From NCBI RefSeq assembly GCF_047123815.1, contig NZ_CP138920.1, forward strand, positions 1,612,001 through 1,676,000: DNA of 64,000 nt, in the 5' to 3' direction. A model generated the notes under the pieces. It saw only the letters and a list, made by a program, of their open reading frames with translations, ran no database searches and was not told where the DNA came from. Position numbers and translations under genes: made by a program. The stretch is from Maricaulis sp017643475 (GTDB lineage: Bacteria > Pseudomonadota > Alphaproteobacteria > Caulobacterales > Maricaulaceae). Shown here piece after piece: positions 8,207 through 16,460 of this stretch. Position 1 is the stretch's first letter. Each line of letters begins with the position of its first letter.

Positions 8207-8923
8207 TTATTTTTCCAGTGCAGCGCGCTGAATTTCAGACAATTCCGCGACGCCGGCCTTGGCCAGGCTGAAGAGCTCGAGGAAGTCCGCTTCTGCCATC
8301 GGACGGTCCTCGGCCGTTGCCTGGACTTCAACGATGCCGCCGTCGGACGTCAGCACGAAATTGGCATCGGCATCGGCGGAACTGTCTTCCTCGTATTCCA
8401 GGTCGAGACGGGTTTCGCCGTCAATCACACCACAGGAAATCGCCGCCAGCTGACCGTAGACCGGGTCGCTTTTCAGCACGCCTTCCTCGATCAGATAGGC
8501 CGTCGCCATTTTCAGCGCGACCCAGGCACCGGTGATCGCTGCCGTACGCGTGCCGCCATCGGCCTGGATTACATCACAATCGACCGTGATCTGGCGCTCG
8601 CCCAGAGCTTGCAGATCAATGACAGCCCGCAGGGAACGGCCGATCAGGCGCTGAATTTCCTGGGTGCGACCGCTCTGCTTGCCTGACGTCGCCTCACGGC
8701 GCATGCGTGAGTGCGTGGAACGCGGCAGCATGCCGTATTCCGCTGTTACCCAGCCCTTGTTGGAGCCACGCATCCACGGCGGCACATTGTTCTCGACACT
8801 GGCGGTACACAGGACGTGCGTATTACCGAACTTGGCCAGGCAGGAGCCTTCGGCGTAACGCGTCACATTGGTTTCCAGGGTGACTTCGCGCATTTGGTCG
8901 CGCACACGTCCATCAGGTCTCAT
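8207..8923 (-). CDS. rph: Ribonuclease PH
   Basis: This 238-residue phosphorolytic 3'-exoribonuclease trims tRNA precursors. It carries MRPDGRVRDQMREVTLETNV at the start, VPPWMRGSNKGWVTAEYGML, RRE...GRTQEIQRLIGRSLRA, DCDVIQADGGTRTAAITGAW and the C-terminal VEVQATAEDRPM; the length is typical. ATG 8923 is preceded by GGAGATATCG. The frame continues open upstream to 9277, but that part is antisense to hrcA and has no RNase PH similarity. Divergent rph/hrcA adjacency with only 117 bases between them is conserved in alphaproteobacteria and implies closely spaced or overlapping promoters. Confidence 0.96.
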   Translation of the reverse strand: MRPDGRVRDQMREVTLETNVTRYAEGSCLAKFGNTHVLCTASVENNVPPWMRGSNKGWVTAEYGMLPRSTHSRMRREATSGKQSGRTQEIQRLIGRSLRAVIDLQALGERQITVDCDVIQADGGTRTAAITGAWVALKMATAYLIEEGVLKSDPVYGQLAAISCGVIDGETRLDLEYEEDSSADADANFVLTSDGGIVEVQATAEDRPMAEADFLELFSLAKAGVAELSEIQRAALEK

Positions 8924-9040
8924 CGATATCTCCAGAGTGTTGTTGGGGAGCTGGTAGCGGGCTTTTTCCATCGCATCAAGCAATCGCCGCCTGTACGCAT
9001 GGGAATTGAAGATCCGGCCGGATTTGCCTAAGTCATCTGT

Positions 9041-10111
9041 ATGACCATGACCGGATCGACTTCGCCCCTGGCCTCGCTCGACGAGCGCATGCGCATGATC
9101 TTTCGCGAGATCGTGGAGAGCTATCTGACCACGGGTGAGCCGGTGGGCTCGCGTACCCTGTCCCAGACCGGTCGTGTGACACTGTCGCCCGCCTCCATCC
9201 GCAATACGATGGCAGATCTGGCCCAGCTGGGCTTGCTGTCTGCCCCGCACCAGAGCGCCGGGCGCATGCCCACGCACATGGGCCTGCGCCTGTTTGTGGA
9301 TGGCCTACTGCAGGTCGGGGAACTGTCAACACAGGAACGGCGCAATATCGAGGGCAAGGTCATGAGCTCGGCCCAATCGGTCGAGGATGTGCTCTCGGAA
9401 GCTTCCTCCATGCTGTCTGGCCTGGCCGGAGGCGCGGGGCTGGTGGTTACACCGAAACAGGAAGCGCCGCTGCGCCATATCGAATTTGTGCCGCTGTCGA
9501 ATGTCGAGACACTCGCCGTGCTCGTCTTCGCCGATGGCACGGTCGAGAACCGCCTCATGCCGACCCCGGCGGGCACCCTGCCGGCAACGCTGATCGAGGC
9601 TGGAAATTATCTCTCCGCCCGGCTCAAGGGCCGCACGCTGGGCGAGGCCCGGACCGCCATCGCCGAGGAGCTGGCCCAGCAGAAGACCGCGCTCGATGAA
9701 GCCGCGAAGTCCCTGGTCACACGCGGCCTGGCGGAATGGGGTGGCAGCGGCGAGGACCGCGCCCTGATTGTGCGTGGCCAGGCGCGACTGCTGGAAAATG
9801 TCGAGGCCAGCGAAGACCTGGAACGTATCCGCCTGCTTTTCGACGACCTGGAACGCAAGCAGGAACTGATCGCCCTGATGGACAAGGCCAGGGACGCCGA
9901 GGGTGTTCGCCTGTTCATCGGTGCGGAAAATCCGCTTTTCAGCTTGTCGGGTTCCAGTGTGATCGTGGCTCCCTATATGAATAGCGAACAGCAGATTGTC
10001 GGCGCGTTAGGTGTAATTGGCCCCACGCGTTTGAACTATGCCCGTGTTATCCCCCTCGTCGACTATACCGCCCGAGTGGTCGGACAGATCCTCGACGGGA
10101 ACCGAAAGTAA
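9041..10111 (+). CDS. hrcA: Heat-inducible transcription repressor HrcA
   Basis: This 356-residue protein has an N-terminal winged helix (residues 8-75: MRMIFREIVESYLTTGEPVG, LSPASIRNTMADLAQLGLL, HQSAGRMPTHMGLRLFVDGL) followed by the HrcA GAF-like core, ending YARVIPLVDYTARVVGQILD. HrcA represses groESL and related genes through the CIRCE inverted repeat and depends on GroEL. I see no CIRCE (TTAGCACTC-N9-GAGTGCTAA) upstream of hrcA, grpE or dnaK here, so its targets probably lie elsewhere, as expected for alphaproteobacteria where CIRCE precedes groESL. A second ATG two codons in (9047) is possible. grpE follows after 16 bases, probably in the same operon. Confidence 0.95.
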   Translation: MTMTGSTSPLASLDERMRMIFREIVESYLTTGEPVGSRTLSQTGRVTLSPASIRNTMADLAQLGLLSAPHQSAGRMPTHMGLRLFVDGLLQVGELSTQERRNIEGKVMSSAQSVEDVLSEASSMLSGLAGGAGLVVTPKQEAPLRHIEFVPLSNVETLAVLVFADGTVENRLMPTPAGTLPATLIEAGNYLSARLKGRTLGEARTAIAEELAQQKTALDEAAKSLVTRGLAEWGGSGEDRALIVRGQARLLENVEASEDLERIRLLFDDLERKQELIALMDKARDAEGVRLFIGAENPLFSLSGSSVIVAPYMNSEQQIVGALGVIGPTRLNYARVIPLVDYTARVVGQILDGNRK

Positions 10112-10127
10112 AAGAGACCACACGAAG

Positions 10128-10748
10128 ATGAGTGACGAAAACAACAACATCTCCGATGAGGAACAGACCCCGGAAGCCGCTGCCGAAGAGGCTGTCGCCG
10201 CCGAGGAAACGACCGAAGACGGCAAGTCCGTGGAACAGCTGGAAGCCGAGCTGGACGATCTGCGTGACCGCCTTTTGCGCGCCGTCGCCGAGGAACAGAA
10301 CACCCGCCGCCGCGCGGAACGGGAAAAAGCCGATACGCGCGAATACGCGATCACCAGCTTTGCCCGTGACATGCTGGATGTCGCCGACAACCTCAACCGT
10401 GCCGTCAGCGCTGTTGATGAGAGCGCACTGGATGGCGCGTCCGACGCTTTCAAGAACCTCATCGAGGGCGTGGCCATGACCGAACGGGCCCTGCTGTCCA
10501 AGATGGAAGGCCATGGCATCAAGAAGGTCGACCCGGCACCGGGCGAGGCCTTTGACCCGAATATCCACCAGGCCGTGGCCCAGATCCCGTCGGATCAGCC
10601 CAATGGCACGATCGCCTCGGTCATGCAGATCGGCTACACGATCGGCAAGCGCACTCTGCGTGCGGCCATGGTTGCGGTATCTGCCGGTGCGCCGGCCGGT
10701 GGCGGTGATACACCCCCCGCAGGCGGCAGCGTGGATGTGAAGGCCTAG
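10128..10748 (+). CDS. grpE: GrpE, nucleotide exchange factor for DnaK
   Basis: This 206-residue cochaperone releases ADP from DnaK. The N-terminal 35 residues are acidic and low complexity, followed by a long coiled-coil helix (about 40-90: EQLEAELDDLRDRLLRAVAE, RRRAEREKADTREYAITSFA) and a C-terminal beta domain with GVAMTERALLSKMEGHGIKK and PNIHQAVAQIPSDQPNGTIA. The start is placed at ATG 10128, just after hrcA; an earlier in-frame ATG lies inside hrcA. The hrcA-grpE order is standard. A weak terminator-like hairpin in the first copy of the 63-bp repeat follows directly. Confidence 0.96.
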   Translation: MSDENNNISDEEQTPEAAAEEAVAAEETTEDGKSVEQLEAELDDLRDRLLRAVAEEQNTRRRAEREKADTREYAITSFARDMLDVADNLNRAVSAVDESALDGASDAFKNLIEGVAMTERALLSKMEGHGIKKVDPAPGEAFDPNIHQAVAQIPSDQPNGTIASVMQIGYTIGKRTLRAAMVAVSAGAPAGGGDTPPAGGSVDVKA

Positions 10749-10751
10749 ACC

Positions 10752-10814
10752 TCACGCCGCCTCAAAAATTCGCCAGATCCACGAGAAGCGCGCGCCAAAC
10801 GGCGGGCGCTTTTG
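10752..10814. repeat. 63-bp direct repeat, copy 1 (with terminator-like hairpin)
   Basis: This 63-bp sequence begins three bases after the grpE stop and is repeated at 12630-12692 with a single difference (G at 10791, T at 12670 in the equivalent position). Its right half folds into a ten-position stem, AGCGCGCGCC-AAAC-GGCGGGCGCT, followed by TTTTG, a weak terminator for grpE. The difference lies in the stem: copy 1 has a G-G mismatch, copy 2 a G-U pair. The two copies frame the metallopeptidase gene. Confidence 0.92.
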
Positions 10815-10823
10815 TTTGGGGTC

Positions 10824-12587
10824 TCACTGCAGCATTTCACTCGTGCTGAGACAACTCGTGCTGGGCGACACCTGGGCCCAGCTGGCGACCGCTTCCACGT
10901 CCTGGACATATTGAAAATGCGGCTCCGAGCTGGTGTCACCGCGAGGCATAACCGAGACAACACCAGTAATACCATCTCGTTCAACCAAAACCTCGATTGG
11001 ATGATGGATATCCCCATAACCGCCGCTGACATGGCGAATAAGAGTGTTGCCCGGCGCTAATCCGGCCAGAGCTGCCGGGCCATCAACGCGCACATCAGAA
11101 ATCAGCCCCGGTTCCTGCTCTGATAGGCTCCATCCGGTGTCAAATGTCGGCCAAAGCCCCTCAGCCAGTGTGAATTCGGTGCCGCTAATGGCTATGCGAC
11201 AGGGCAACAGCTGTTCAAGTGTGGAACCTGCGGCAATTTCCGCTCTTAACTCATTGCTTTCAACAGCGGACCAGAACCGGTCTTCGGTCAAAACCTCATC
11301 CGCTGAGAGCATTAGTGTCCTCACAAATCGGGCAATCCCATCTCCGTCCAAACCTCCGTCCGAATACACGTGGACGAGAAACGCAGCCAAAACCCCATGA
11401 TCATAATCAAGAATCTCCGGGGTGCGATCCACTGACCGATTTTGTAGCGCGGCATTCAATCGCGCGATTATTGCTGAGGAAGGTGAAACACCGTGGCCTA
11501 CGAACTCATTCCAAGCCAGATACTCCGCAAGCCCCTCACCGATCCAAATCGGCGTTGAAGCCGGGTCATACTGCCCCAACCTTCCAGGTACCCAAGTATG
11601 GGCTGCCTCATGGAGCAAAAGTAAAGATAACCTCTGCGGGGTTATAGAGGCATCAAATAGCGCAATCTGCGCGTTCTCACGGGCCTCTCCTGCATAACTC
11701 CCGAATTGCGCGGCGGTCGTGTTAGACTCTAAAACATACGCTTTGTATCCAGAAACTTGTCCGCCCGCTTCGAATGCCTCGGATAAATTCCTGAGCCCAG
11801 CCTCCAGCACGGCAGCCGCGAATCCCTCCGTCGTCGTCGATATCGTCGCTCTCTCATCACCAAGATGGTAGATCGCCACCCTGGCAGGGTCAGACGAATG
11901 AATGGATGCTTCGACCCAACTACCAACACCGAGCAGAGCAAATCTGGCGTCGTCGAACCGTTCGACCAACCATCGCCCCTCACCAAGCTCAGTCCCTGTT
12001 GAAAACACGGACGATCGCCCACGAAGGGATTCACCTAGTACAATCTCTGTTTCCCCAAACCGAAACGGTTGCCCATTTTCATCAAATGGTCGCATCGCAA
12101 GAAACAGCGCTAACCCATCTGCAAAGATGTTGTCGGATGAGGCCAGGATTGCGCTGCATTCGGACAGCATCGCGGGCGATATTCCTTCGAGCGAGGAGAC
12201 CGGTGAAACACTGTAGGAGATTTCGATGGAACCCAGCCGGCTTGGCGTCAGGCGAGTCAGTAGTAGATCGTTGATCTTCTCACTGGAAAGGTTGGCGTTC
12301 TCATGCCTAGCGACGGTGTACTCCACCCCAGGACAAGCATCCGAGCGTCGGCTCATATCCCGTAGCCATAACTCATGAATCCCGGAGCTCGGGATAACCA
12401 GATGAACCTCGAAGGATTGTGTGTTCTCATCCAGTTCGACACGAATAGTTAGCCGGTCGACTGGTGCATCCACCAAGTCTTCCTGACAGCCCGTCACAAG
12501 TGAGAGGGTGAGCAGCAAATACAAAAATCGCAACAACGCGCCACTCCCCTTGAGATTGTTTTTGACTTTACCGGTGAAGGTAATCAC
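10824..12587 (-). CDS. Lipoprotein, M61-like gluzincin metallopeptidase with PDZ domain
   Basis: This protein of up to 587 residues has a lipobox LVTGC (Cys34), a long beta-rich region, then the zinc site HEAAH at residues 326-330 with the third ligand expected in GEGLAEY about 20 residues later. A C-terminal PDZ-like domain follows (VRVDGPAALAGLAPGNTLIR, near residues 495-560). HExxH plus a distal Glu and PDZ is the layout of M61 (glycyl-aminopeptidase-like) peptidases; the substrate is unknown. The GTG at 12587 has no ribosome binding site. An in-frame TTG at 12536 preceded by AAGGGGAG gives a compact 17-residue signal peptide and may be the true start. The gene is visibly lower in GC than its neighbours, sits between two 63-bp repeats, and opposes grpE and the gltB-like gene: signs of acquisition. 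Confidence 0.8.
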   Translation of the reverse strand: MITFTGKVKNNLKGSGALLRFLYLLLTLSLVTGCQEDLVDAPVDRLTIRVELDENTQSFEVHLVIPSSGIHELWLRDMSRRSDACPGVEYTVARHENANLSSEKINDLLLTRLTPSRLGSIEISYSVSPVSSLEGISPAMLSECSAILASSDNIFADGLALFLAMRPFDENGQPFRFGETEIVLGESLRGRSSVFSTGTELGEGRWLVERFDDARFALLGVGSWVEASIHSSDPARVAIYHLGDERATISTTTEGFAAAVLEAGLRNLSEAFEAGGQVSGYKAYVLESNTTAAQFGSYAGEARENAQIALFDASITPQRLSLLLLHEAAHTWVPGRLGQYDPASTPIWIGEGLAEYLAWNEFVGHGVSPSSAIIARLNAALQNRSVDRTPEILDYDHGVLAAFLVHVYSDGGLDGDGIARFVRTLMLSADEVLTEDRFWSAVESNELRAEIAAGSTLEQLLPCRIAISGTEFTLAEGLWPTFDTGWSLSEQEPGLISDVRVDGPAALAGLAPGNTLIRHVSGGYGDIHHPIEVLVERDGITGVVSVMPRGDTSSEPHFQYVQDVEAVASWAQVSPSTSCLSTSEMLQ

Positions 12588-12629
12588 GTCAACGCGTTAG
12601 AGTTCACCGCCAATCGCGCCTCCCATCCA

Positions 12630-12692
12630 TCACGCCGCCTCAAAAATTCGCCAGATCCACGAGAAGCGCTCGCCAAACGGCGGGCGCTTTTG
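12630..12692. repeat. 63-bp direct repeat, copy 2
   Basis: This is the second copy of the sequence that follows grpE, 62 of 63 bases identical and in the same orientation, lying between the metallopeptidase start and the gltB-like gene. The two copies begin 1,878 bases apart. Here the hairpin half stands in front of a plus-strand gene, where a terminator makes little sense, which suggests it was carried or duplicated when the intervening gene arrived. No integrase, transposase or IS-type terminal inverted repeat is present nearby. Confidence 0.92.
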
Positions 12693-12725
12693 CATGATGT
12701 GCCTAGTTCAATTGGGGCTGTAGGC

Positions 12726-14255
12726 ATGATGGGTCTTCCGCAATGGGCGATGGATGTGATGAACATCCTCACCCAGTTTTTCATTCTCGCTGTCGGTATT
12801 GGCGTCGCGATCGCCATCCTGATGTATGCACGCGACACCACGCAGACGGCCGATGCGGTGCGTCGCAACTATCCGGTGGTGGGCCGGTTCCGGGGCCTGT
12901 TCACGACCCTGGGGGAATTCTTCCGTCAGTATTTCTTCGCCATGGACCGTGAGGAATTGCCCTTCAACCGCGCCGAACGGGACTGGGTCTACCGGTCCTC
13001 GCAGGGCAAGGGTGGAACCATCCCGTTCGGCTCGACCAAACCGCTGACCCCCGTCGGCACCGCCATTTTCGTCAATTGCCCCTTTCCGGTTCTCGATGAT
13101 GATGGCGCCGCCACCAAGCCCTTGCGGATCGGGCCCTTTGCCCGCTCGCCCTACGATGCGCCCAGCTTCTTCAACATCTCGGGCATGAGTTACGGCGCCC
13201 TGTCCAAACCAGCGGTGCGGGCCTTGTCGCGCGGCGCGGCCAAGGCGGGTGTCTGGTACAACACAGGTGAGGGCGGCATGTCGCCGATGCACCTGGAGGG
13301 AGGATGCGACATCGTCTTCCAGATCGGCACCGCCAAGTATGGCGTGCGCGATGAGCAGGGTAATCTCTCCGACGACAAGCTGCGCGAAGTCGCCGCCACG
13401 CCCCAGGTCAAGATGTTCGAACTCAAGCTCTCGCAGGGCGCCAAGCCCGGCAAGGGCGGTATCCTGCCCGCCGAGAAGGTCAATAAGGAAGTCGCCAGGA
13501 TCCGTGGCATTCCTGTGGGCAAGGCCTCCATTTCACCCAACAGGCATCCAGAAATCGACAGTGTCGAGGACCTGCTGGACATGATTGCCCGCATTCGCGA
13601 CGTGTCGGGCCTGCCCGTCGGTATCAAGTTTGTTGTCGGCGCCTATGGCTGGCTGGACGAGCTGGCCGTTGCCATCAAGGCCCGTGGCGAGGAAAGCGCG
13701 CCCGATTTCATTACCGTGGATAGCGGCGATGGAGGAACCGGTGCCGCCCCTATGGCGCTGATGGACAATGTCGGCCTGCCGATCCGGGAAAGCCTGCCCA
13801 TGGTCACGGAAATCCTGCGACGCCATGGCCTTCGCGAACGCATCCGCGTCATTGCCTCGGGCAAGCTGATCATTCCCGGTGCCGTCGCCTGGGCGCTCGC
13901 CTCCGGCGCTGATTTCGTCCAGTGCGCGCGGGGCTTCATGTTCTCGCTCGGTTGTATCCAGGCGCTGAAATGCCACGAAAACACCTGTCCAACCGGCGTT
14001 ACCACGCACAAGAAAAGCCTGCAGCGCGGGCTGGTGGTCAAGGACAAGGCCGACCGGGTCGCCGAGTACGCGCATACGGTGGTCAAACATGTCGAGATGA
14101 TCGCGCATTCCTGCGGGGTATCGGAGCCGCGCGGCCTCAAGCGCAAACATGTCAGGATCGTTCAGGAGCACGGCCGTTCTGTACCGATGACCGATATGCG
14201 CTTCATGCCTGTGATGGACGAACTTGACGACAAGGACCTGCCCGAGCAGCACTAG
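12726..14255 (+). CDS. FMN-binding glutamate synthase-like protein (GltB central/FMN domain family)
   Basis: This roughly 509-residue protein has one N-terminal membrane helix (residues 10-33) and then a TIM-barrel FMN domain like the synthase domain of glutamate synthase: SGMSYGALSKPAVRALSRGA, NTGEGGMSPMHLEGGCDIVF, ISPNRHPEID, VDSGDGGTGAAPMALMDNVG. The Fe-S cluster motif CHENTCPTGVTTH is present. The amidotransferase and C-terminal domains of full GltB are absent, so it is not ordinary GOGAT. The family is widespread as a stand-alone membrane-anchored oxidoreductase of uncertain substrate. ATG 12726 or 12729 is likely the start; an upstream TTG at 12690 lies inside the 63-bp repeat and is less plausible. 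Confidence 0.88.
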   Translation: MMGLPQWAMDVMNILTQFFILAVGIGVAIAILMYARDTTQTADAVRRNYPVVGRFRGLFTTLGEFFRQYFFAMDREELPFNRAERDWVYRSSQGKGGTIPFGSTKPLTPVGTAIFVNCPFPVLDDDGAATKPLRIGPFARSPYDAPSFFNISGMSYGALSKPAVRALSRGAAKAGVWYNTGEGGMSPMHLEGGCDIVFQIGTAKYGVRDEQGNLSDDKLREVAATPQVKMFELKLSQGAKPGKGGILPAEKVNKEVARIRGIPVGKASISPNRHPEIDSVEDLLDMIARIRDVSGLPVGIKFVVGAYGWLDELAVAIKARGEESAPDFITVDSGDGGTGAAPMALMDNVGLPIRESLPMVTEILRRHGLRERIRVIASGKLIIPGAVAWALASGADFVQCARGFMFSLGCIQALKCHENTCPTGVTTHKKSLQRGLVVKDKADRVAEYAHTVVKHVEMIAHSCGVSEPRGLKRKHVRIVQEHGRSVPMTDMRFMPVMDELDDKDLPEQH

Positions 14256-14259
14256 GGGC

Positions 14260-14610
14260 ATGTCGCCGCTTTTCCTGCTCCAGCTTGTTCACACCCTTGT
14301 CTTTGCCGTCTGTATAGCGACACTGGGGCCGCTGGGCTGGTATGCCCTGAGCGGCCAGGGCCAGACACTGGCCCTGTGGGCGCTGCTGCCGCCGATCGGT
14401 ATTTTCGTCGGGCTCCAGCTCAATGGCGGACGCTGTATCCTGCAAACCCTGGCCCGCCGCTGGTCCGGTGTCGCCGAGGATGATCCGCGCTGGGTACGCG
14501 ACATCCTCTTCCTGCCCGAAAGCTGGGCGGTTCGCGTGGTCAGGATCATGCTGCCGGTATTTATAGTGACGGTCGGGGCGGCCGGGGTGCGTGCCCTGAT
14601 CTCGATTTAA
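14260..14610 (+). CDS. Hypothetical membrane protein (116 aa)
   Basis: This 116-residue protein starts at ATG 14260, four bases after the gltB-like stop, with GGGG just before it, so it is probably cotranscribed and perhaps coupled. Three hydrophobic segments are visible: about residues 5-25 (LLQLVHTLVFAVCIATLGPL), 34-50 and 90-110. A central polar stretch, RCILQTLARRWSGVAEDDPR, lies on one side. I do not recognise a family. Its tie to the Fe-S/FMN enzyme upstream suggests an accessory membrane role, which is inference only. Confidence 0.7.
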   Translation: MSPLFLLQLVHTLVFAVCIATLGPLGWYALSGQGQTLALWALLPPIGIFVGLQLNGGRCILQTLARRWSGVAEDDPRWVRDILFLPESWAVRVVRIMLPVFIVTVGAAGVRALISI

Positions 14611-14642
14611 CCTTCACCGGACCGGATGCACGAGGAAATATT

Positions 14643-15074
14643 ATGCGGTGGATATTGTTTTGGTTCGTACTGCTGCTCAGTGCGGCGTTTCTGCTGATTG
14701 CCTACAAGCCATTCCGATATCAACGCAGCGATCCGCACTATCGCTGGATCATGCAAAGGGTCGACGAGTCGCGGGCGTCACTCGACCGTGGTGACACGTC
14801 CAATTTGCTCATCGACTGGCGACAATTTCCCGGGCCAGCCTGGTCCCATATTTGCGTCGTGGGCGGATACGAAAATGTCAGCGACGTCGCCGACCGCCAC
14901 AACATCGTCATGTCAAAATTGGACCGCACGCGTTATTCCATACTGGTTTCGGAGTGGGAGGCTGCGGTGCTGATCGCCTACCCAGACACCACGCACCGAG
15001 TTTTCTTGCTGCCATACGGCTACCCGCAAGTCCGGCAAGACGAGGCCTACTGCCTAGATCGGGGCAATGTCTAA
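14643..15074 (+). CDS. Hypothetical single-pass membrane protein (143 aa)
   Basis: This 143-residue protein has one N-terminal hydrophobic segment (MRWILFWFVLLLSAAFLLIA) and a soluble remainder containing WRQFPGPAWSHICVVGGYEN and HRVFLLPYGYPQVRQDEAYC. The start is preceded by CGAGGAAATATT, a reasonable ribosome binding site. I recognise no domain. Together with the next lipoprotein gene it forms a small accessory group of envelope proteins between the gltB-like enzyme and alkB. Confidence 0.6.
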   Translation: MRWILFWFVLLLSAAFLLIAYKPFRYQRSDPHYRWIMQRVDESRASLDRGDTSNLLIDWRQFPGPAWSHICVVGGYENVSDVADRHNIVMSKLDRTRYSILVSEWEAAVLIAYPDTTHRVFLLPYGYPQVRQDEAYCLDRGNV

Positions 15075-15102
15075 CCCGGGCGTTTGATCACATGTGAGAG
15101 AG

Positions 15103-15129
15103 CAGTATACACGTAGAGGACGTGTACTG
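15103..15129. promoter_or_regulatory. Near-perfect palindrome just upstream of a lipoprotein gene
   Basis: CAGTATACACGT (15103-15114), a five-base spacer AGAGG, and ACGTGTACTG (15120-15129) form an inverted repeat with a two-base bulge. It ends right beside the GGGAGGAAT ribosome binding site of the gene starting at 15140. It could be an operator or an RNA hairpin that limits ribosome access; the sequence cannot decide between them. Confidence 0.4.
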
Positions 15130-15139
15130 GGAGGAATAC

Positions 15140-15856
15140 ATGCGGGTACTTTTGTTTTTGGCGGCTCTGTTCGCCGCAGGTTGCGCATCCACCTTGCCGT
15201 CAAGTTACAGCTTCGACCCGACCGGCGACGATGCCCTTGTGCTGATCGACCGTTCGCTTGCTCGCGGGCACATGCTCATTCTGGAAGGCGTGGACTTGGA
15301 AGCCGGCGCCTTTTCCGGGCCGCGCCGGGTCCTGACCGTCGGGATGGGCAACGAGCTTAACTACGTCCACATCCGAACGCCGCTCGCGGAGTACCAGACC
15401 AGTGCCTACGTGACGCAGCTCCCTCCCGGGGACTACGTAATCGCGGGCTATCAGACGATTTCATACCCGAATTCCACCACGGTGTGTTACGGCCGGGGAA
15501 CGCCGGTTTTCCGGGTCGAGCCGGAAGTGGCCAATGTGCTGGCGATGGGCGGCGTCCGGATCGTCGGGCCGCATGGAATCGAGGATGGCCCGGCTGGGGA
15601 TAGTATCATTGTCGGCATCCGCGAGGCCTTGTCCGGTTTGTCGGGCATACCGTCAGATATTCGTGTTGTACGCGCTCAACCGATTGCGGAAGTCCGGTGG
15701 GAAAGGGAGATGACCGTCGGATCATTTCTCACTGGGGAAAACTGCCCGGAAGCGCGCGGGTTTGAAGTCGTTCGCGACACTAACGAGCACCGAAACACTC
15801 CGGCGATTACTCGGGAGACGAAGCCGGAATCGTTACCCGTCGCATCGTCAGATTGA
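15140..15856 (+). CDS. Hypothetical lipoprotein (238 aa)
   Basis: This 238-residue protein has a short signal peptide with the lipobox FAAGC (Cys15), so it should be exported and lipidated. The body contains DDALVLIDRSLARGHMLILE and QLPPGDYVIAGYQTISYPNS, a beta-rich pattern seen in small envelope proteins, with CYGRGTPVFRVEP after it. No family is recognised. ATG 15140 follows a strong GGGAGGAATAC ribosome binding site. Its 3' end overlaps the convergent alkB gene by 50 bases, an unusually long overlap suggesting that one of the two 3' ends was extended. Confidence 0.68.
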   Translation: MRVLLFLAALFAAGCASTLPSSYSFDPTGDDALVLIDRSLARGHMLILEGVDLEAGAFSGPRRVLTVGMGNELNYVHIRTPLAEYQTSAYVTQLPPGDYVIAGYQTISYPNSTTVCYGRGTPVFRVEPEVANVLAMGGVRIVGPHGIEDGPAGDSIIVGIREALSGLSGIPSDIRVVRAQPIAEVRWEREMTVGSFLTGENCPEARGFEVVRDTNEHRNTPAITRETKPESLPVASSD

Positions 15857-16460
15857 TGCGCCCGCCACCCGGGAAGTCGTCTTCGCGGAGCAGTGTCGAG
15901 GTGCCCGGATAGATCCGGTCCACACCGTGATAACAGCGGCGTGCATCACCGCCCAGCACGACCACATCGCCGGAGGAGAGGACCATGGACGCCGTCTTGC
16001 CGCCTCGCTTCGGGCCGCCGAGGCGGAAACGCGCCTTGTCCCCCAGCGAGATCGAGACCACGGCGGCATCCGTTGCCTCCTCGTCCCAGTCGATATGCAT
16101 GCCCATCTTGCTGGTGGGCGCATACCAGTTAACCAGACACGCTTCCGGCGGCGCGGGATAATTCGCCACTTCCTGCCAGAGCTGCATCAATCGTGTCGGC
16201 AAGGCCGGCCAGGGCGCGCCGGTCTGCGGATGTGACGGCTCATAGCGATAGCCCTTCTCCTTGTCGGTCACCCAGCCTAGCGGACCGAAATTGGTCATCA
16301 GCACGGACAGGGGTTGCCCGGTTCGCGGCATGGCCGGGCGCCAGAAAGGCGCGCTGGCGAGCGCACCCAGAACCGCCTGGATCAGCTCGGCCTGGTCGTT
16401 CCGACCGAAATATTCGGGCAGGTAGCGAAATCCGTCGGGCATGGAAAAGGCGTCGGTCAT
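15807..16460 (-). CDS. alkB: AlkB-like 2OG-Fe(II) DNA repair dioxygenase
   Basis: This 217-residue enzyme oxidatively removes methyl groups such as 1-methyladenine and 3-methylcytosine from DNA, using 2-oxoglutarate and iron. The iron ligands are visible as HIDWDE (His and Asp) and CYHGVDRI (second His), and the 2-oxoglutarate-binding arginine lies in GRINLTMRRV near the C terminus. The family motif LVNWYAPTSKMGMHIDWDEE is clear. Start ATG 16460 (MTDAFSMPDG) is chosen; a GTG at 16481 and an ATG at 16442 are alternatives, and none has a strong ribosome binding site. Confidence 0.9.
   Translation of the reverse strand: MTDAFSMPDGFRYLPEYFGRNDQAELIQAVLGALASAPFWRPAMPRTGQPLSVLMTNFGPLGWVTDKEKGYRYEPSHPQTGAPWPALPTRLMQLWQEVANYPAPPEACLVNWYAPTSKMGMHIDWDEEATDAAVVSISLGDKARFRLGGPKRGGKTASMVLSSGDVVVLGGDARRCYHGVDRIYPGTSTLLREDDFPGGGRINLTMRRVTIPASSPE

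Noticed and set aside
8924..9040. CIRCE element upstream of hrcA
   Set aside because: No TTAGCACTC-N9-GAGTGCTAA or close variant was found; the GAGTGTT here has no partner arm.
8924..9277. An N-terminal extension of RNase PH
   Set aside because: It is antisense to hrcA, while ATG 8923 has GGAG before it and gives the standard length.
10752..12692. Integron cassette with attC sites
   Set aside because: The 63-bp repeats contain a hairpin, but no GTTRRRY/RYYYAAC core pair in the right layout, and no IntI gene is present.
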